From assembly GCF_004345705.1 (NCBI RefSeq), contig NZ_SLWV01000016.1:1-64000 (forward strand): 64,000 nt of DNA, written 5' to 3'. A program made the translations under genes and the position numbers. Of this stretch, positions 61,598 to 64,000 are shown one piece after another (positions within the stretch are counted from its first letter, which is position 1; every line of letters begins with the position of its first letter). This stretch comes from Marinisporobacter balticus (GTDB lineage Bacteria; Bacillota; Clostridia; Peptostreptococcales; Thermotaleaceae). The notes under the pieces were generated by a model that did no database searches, had not been told where the DNA came from, and saw only the letters and a list, made by a program, of their open reading frames with translations.

Positions 61598-63155
61598 TTT
61601 CTATTCCTTCCTCTTTTTCTTTATTAAAAAACTTTAATCTTTCTCTAAATGTATTGATCATTTCTTCATTTCTATCAAGCCGGTAAATCCTAGCAGGATT
61701 TTGATTTGGATCCCAATCAATGCCATTCCACCATATAGCTACTTTTATATTGCTAAATGGATTTTGTTCAAATCGATCAAACATATCATTGACCCATTTG
61801 ATTTTATCTCCACCAACAGAATTAGATCCAAATTCAGTGATCATAAAAGGTTGTTCAAAAATAGACATATATTCATCATAAAGCACTGGATAAATTTCAT
61901 CAAAGTCTCTCCATATTTCGCCTTTATAATAATTTCCTGTATTATATCCTGTCAGTCCTATAATATCTACATATTGATCTCCTGGATAATAATTTAAGTA
62001 ATGATTCCATTTGAAATTTGGAAATGATAAGTCATGAGGATTCCATACCCATAATACATTATCAACCCCATTTTCTTCAAATTTATTATATAAATATCTC
62101 CATAATTCATTATACAGCTCTGTATCTTTAGAAGTATAATAACTTGAATAGACACACCAATCCCCATTCATTTCATTATTTAATCTAAAAAGTATTGGGT
62201 GTTCAAATTCTTTTATTTTCTTTACATATTCATTAAAATAATCATCATATTTTCCATCTAGTATGTCATATGTAATACTCGCATTATCTTGTCCCATATG
62301 CATTGTTTGTAGTGTCAACTCTACATACCGATTTTTTTTATAAGCATTGATCATTTCTTCCATCGGAAAGGGTACATCTAAAGATTGATATCTTACTAAA
62401 AATTCAAATGTATAATCTAGTTTACTCTCCAATGCATTTAAATACCAAAATTCTTCAGGCGCACTCTGTTCAAATATTCCCCATTTTAAATGGTCACTTT
62501 TTAAAAAATATTGCTCATAAAAATCTCTTGTTTCCTCATTTAGATTTTTTTCTACAGATTTAAATTTTGTATTGATTTGAGCAGTTTCAGATCTTTCTAT
62601 CAATTGAAAACTATTAATAACATCCATATAATCTTCATAGTTTTTAAAAGGTGTTTCAGACTTAATGAAAATCGTATAAACTTCATTGTTGTTTTTCATT
62701 ATTTCTGCACTCACATAATAGTTTTTATCATTTTTTACTTTTTCAAGTTTTTTTCTACTCCATACAAGTAAATGTGTCTTCATGCCATTTACAAATATAG
62801 TGTTTTCATATTGTTTTATATGATCTTTCCTATTTCTTATAAATGCATTGCTGTAGTTACTATAAGCTATAGATGAATGCTGTGTATCTCTAAAATCATC
62901 ATAATATATTTCAATTTTCCTTTCCTCATCTGCTATGATTGTCTTTACAGTAGATAATGAGGAATCAATCCCCATATGCTTTGGATAATTGATTTTATAT
63001 CCATCAGCATAATTGATGTATTCATTATATTGCTGATCTACCAATTGGATTTGATTATTATCTTTTTCTATGTAGGGATTTAGTGCATCTCCATAAGCAA
63101 AAATGCTCGAAAAACAAATGCTTGCAATGCACAGAATTATGCCAATATTTTTCAT
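61584..63155 (-). CDS. Secreted GH26-like glycoside hydrolase with N-terminal domain
   Basis: 523 residues. Signal peptide IGIILCIASICFSSIFAYG. Residues 30-210 form an all-beta-looking region (YADGYKINYPKHMGIDSSLS). Residues 215-510 resemble GH26: the acid/base Glu in ILFRLNNEMNGDWCVYSSYY (GH26 usually RxxHEMNGxW; here Asn replaces His) and the nucleophile Glu in FMITEFGSNSVGG, with VLWVWNPHDLSFPNF and VAIWWNGIDWD. GH26 enzymes act on beta-mannans or mixed-linkage glucans. The neighbouring acetylation genes suggest it trims an exopolysaccharide. It is the first gene of the operon with the SGNH and MBOAT genes. AGGAGG lies before the ATG. Confidence 0.85.
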   Translation of the reverse strand: MKNIGIILCIASICFSSIFAYGDALNPYIEKDNNQIQLVDQQYNEYINYADGYKINYPKHMGIDSSLSTVKTIIADEERKIEIYYDDFRDTQHSSIAYSNYSNAFIRNRKDHIKQYENTIFVNGMKTHLLVWSRKKLEKVKNDKNYYVSAEIMKNNNEVYTIFIKSETPFKNYEDYMDVINSFQLIERSETAQINTKFKSVEKNLNEETRDFYEQYFLKSDHLKWGIFEQSAPEEFWYLNALESKLDYTFEFLVRYQSLDVPFPMEEMINAYKKNRYVELTLQTMHMGQDNASITYDILDGKYDDYFNEYVKKIKEFEHPILFRLNNEMNGDWCVYSSYYTSKDTELYNELWRYLYNKFEENGVDNVLWVWNPHDLSFPNFKWNHYLNYYPGDQYVDIIGLTGYNTGNYYKGEIWRDFDEIYPVLYDEYMSIFEQPFMITEFGSNSVGGDKIKWVNDMFDRFEQNPFSNIKVAIWWNGIDWDPNQNPARIYRLDRNEEMINTFRERLKFFNKEKEEGIENGTI

Positions 63156-63262
63156 ATATATTTTTTATCCTCCTGTTTAAGTTTATTTTCTGACAAACAC
63201 TTTATTATTATAGCATAAAATTCCATTCAATTAAACAACGCGACTACTTCATATAAATAGAA

Positions 63263-63300
63263 TCACACCTTGAATATTATATTCTACATTCAAGGCGTGA
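63263..63300 (-). terminator. Terminator between the partial edge gene and the GH26-like gene
   Basis: On the minus strand TCACGCCTTGAAT pairs with ATTCAAGGTGTGA across a 12-base loop, followed by TTCTATTT. One G-T mismatch. It isolates the GH26-like operon from the gene upstream. Confidence 0.8.
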
Positions 63301-63327
63301 TGATAATTCGAACTTACTTTTTCACAA

Positions 63328-64000
63328 CTATTCTTCTGCATTTAATGGAAGAATCTCATAGGTTACCCCATCATCATTTACAGTGAACATCATATATTTT
63401 AATTCATTGGCTATATCTTGATCATTTACTCTCGGATAAGATTTTAAAGCTACATAACGTATGCCATCTTCAGAATATACATTAAAATCATTATGCCCTC
63501 CTGTTAAAACCCAAATATCTATATTTTTTTCTTTCTTTAATTTTTTGAGTGTATCCTTAAATAATTTTTCCTCTAATGTATCTTTAAAAACAAGGGCTTT
63601 TGGTAAAGTAATAAATATATTTTTACTGTCTACTCCCTGTATCATATTTAAAAACCATCTCCATTGTTCAAAATTTGTTTCTCTTAAAGAACCACTACTA
63701 TTGTCTAAATTGATAAACATACTATTTTTATATCTATTAGAAACATATCCACCACTTACCACTAGGGTTTTATTATTGAGTTGACCCTTTAATGTTTCAT
63801 CTATAAACTGTGTGAAAATATTCATTTCAGCCTTATCATTGGCGATGTTTGCTATTTTATCCACTGCTACATCATCTTGAATCGTATCTACTTCTGAAAC
63901 ATCTCCATGCACAAATAATCTAAAAGACGCTTCTCCTTTTAATTCAGATTTTTTATTTCTACTCTCTACAATAGTATTTTGTGTCATTGGTATACTACCC
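63328..64000 (-). CDS. C-terminal part of a larger protein, probably a metallophosphoesterase-type domain (partial)
   Basis: At least 224 codons; the frame stays open to the window edge, so the ATG at 63987 is probably internal. It contains NKTLVVSGGYVSNRYKNSMF, SGSLRETNFEQWRWFLNMIQ, KNIFITLPKALVF, and IDIWVLTGGHNDFNVYSEDG, ending VTYEILPL. The GGHN and FEQWRWF elements resemble calcineurin-like phosphoesterase domains found in large secreted clostridial proteins, often with SLH or copper-amine-oxidase-type wall-binding repeats. The metal ligands expected near the start are not in the window. Its own terminator follows. I am unsure of the family. Confidence 0.5.
   Translation of the reverse strand, partial: GSIPMTQNTIVESRNKKSELKGEASFRLFVHGDVSEVDTIQDDVAVDKIANIANDKAEMNIFTQFIDETLKGQLNNKTLVVSGGYVSNRYKNSMFINLDNSSGSLRETNFEQWRWFLNMIQGVDSKNIFITLPKALVFKDTLEEKLFKDTLKKLKKEKNIDIWVLTGGHNDFNVYSEDGIRYVALKSYPRVNDQDIANELKYMMFTVNDDGVTYEILPLNAEE

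Noticed and set aside
63328..63987. Complete 219-residue gene starting at ATG 63987
   Set aside because: The frame has no stop before the window edge, there is no ribosome site before that ATG, and the N-terminus looks like an internal segment.
1..64000. CRISPR arrays, tRNA, rRNA or phage structural genes
   Set aside because: No regularly spaced repeats, no recognisable cloverleaf or rRNA motifs, and no phage morphogenesis proteins were seen on either strand.

Overview
This is a low-GC (roughly one third G+C) chromosomal segment of an anaerobic, endospore-former-type Firmicute (class Clostridia). The lineage is inferred from several features: T-box-controlled branched-chain amino acid genes, split transketolase, a FeoA/FeoB/FeoC-like ferrous iron operon, a LonB/LonC-like protease, csaB next to a DUF5693-type membrane protein, strong GGAGG ribosome sites and A+T-rich codons. 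I cannot name the genus from sequence alone. Almost every gene is on the minus strand. No rRNA, tRNA or CRISPR array was seen.

Layout, left to right (transcription mostly right to left). (1) 1-5.5 kb: isoleucine/valine biosynthesis, ilvN-ilvC-ilvB then cimA-leuC, each block behind its own T-box leader; both leaders appear to carry an ATC (Ile) specifier codon. (2) 5.6-6.3 kb: a 22-codon small ORF and an HD-domain hydrolase. (3) 6.4-12.5 kb: a decayed mobile island. It holds a degenerate IS630-family element with recognisable ends, the C-terminal stub of a large serine recombinase, a 5' fragment of yyaL (DUF255 thioredoxin-like) with an in-frame stop that breaks off just after its CHWCHV motif, a group II intron whose reverse transcriptase has two in-frame stops, an XRE-type membrane regulator and an intact IS200/IS605-type element. 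(4) 12.5-18.4 kb: a MATE exporter, feoA-feoB-feoC-like, a decayed ABC exporter gene behind a Fur box, and an AraC regulator. (5) 18.6-31 kb: mutY, a 2852-residue cyclic beta-1,2-glucan synthase homologue, and a sugar nucleotidyltransferase fused to a degenerate phosphomannomutase domain, with an unusual start codon and a structured leader. (6) 31-37 kb: ftsE-ftsX with a LytM/M23 envelope protein (cell-division peptidoglycan hydrolysis), 5-formyltetrahydrofolate cyclo-ligase and a Lon-family protease. (7) 37-48 kb: a complete chemosensory operon (cheY, poly-HAMP MCP, cheA, cheW, response regulator, cheR, cheB, hybrid kinase) with no flagellar genes beside it. (8) 48-52.7 kb: LysM protein, PrcB-like protein, split transketolase, YitT. 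(9) 52.7-64 kb: envelope polysaccharide genes: WecG/TagA glycosyltransferase, CsaB pyruvyltransferase, DUF5693-like membrane protein, MurJ-type flippase, an unknown secreted protein, then an MBOAT acyltransferase, an SGNH protein and a GH26-like secreted protein, and a partial gene at the window edge.

How they fit together: regions 5, 6 and 9 all concern the cell surface (glucan synthesis, division-site wall hydrolysis, pyruvylated and possibly O-acetylated polymers), and the chemosensory operon of region 7 may control motility or surface polymer production. The most noteworthy items are the giant glucan synthase paired with a nucleotidyltransferase that may start at ATA and carries a dead mutase domain, the layered wreckage of region 3 including the yyaL breakpoint, and the chemosensory operon outside a flagellar context.
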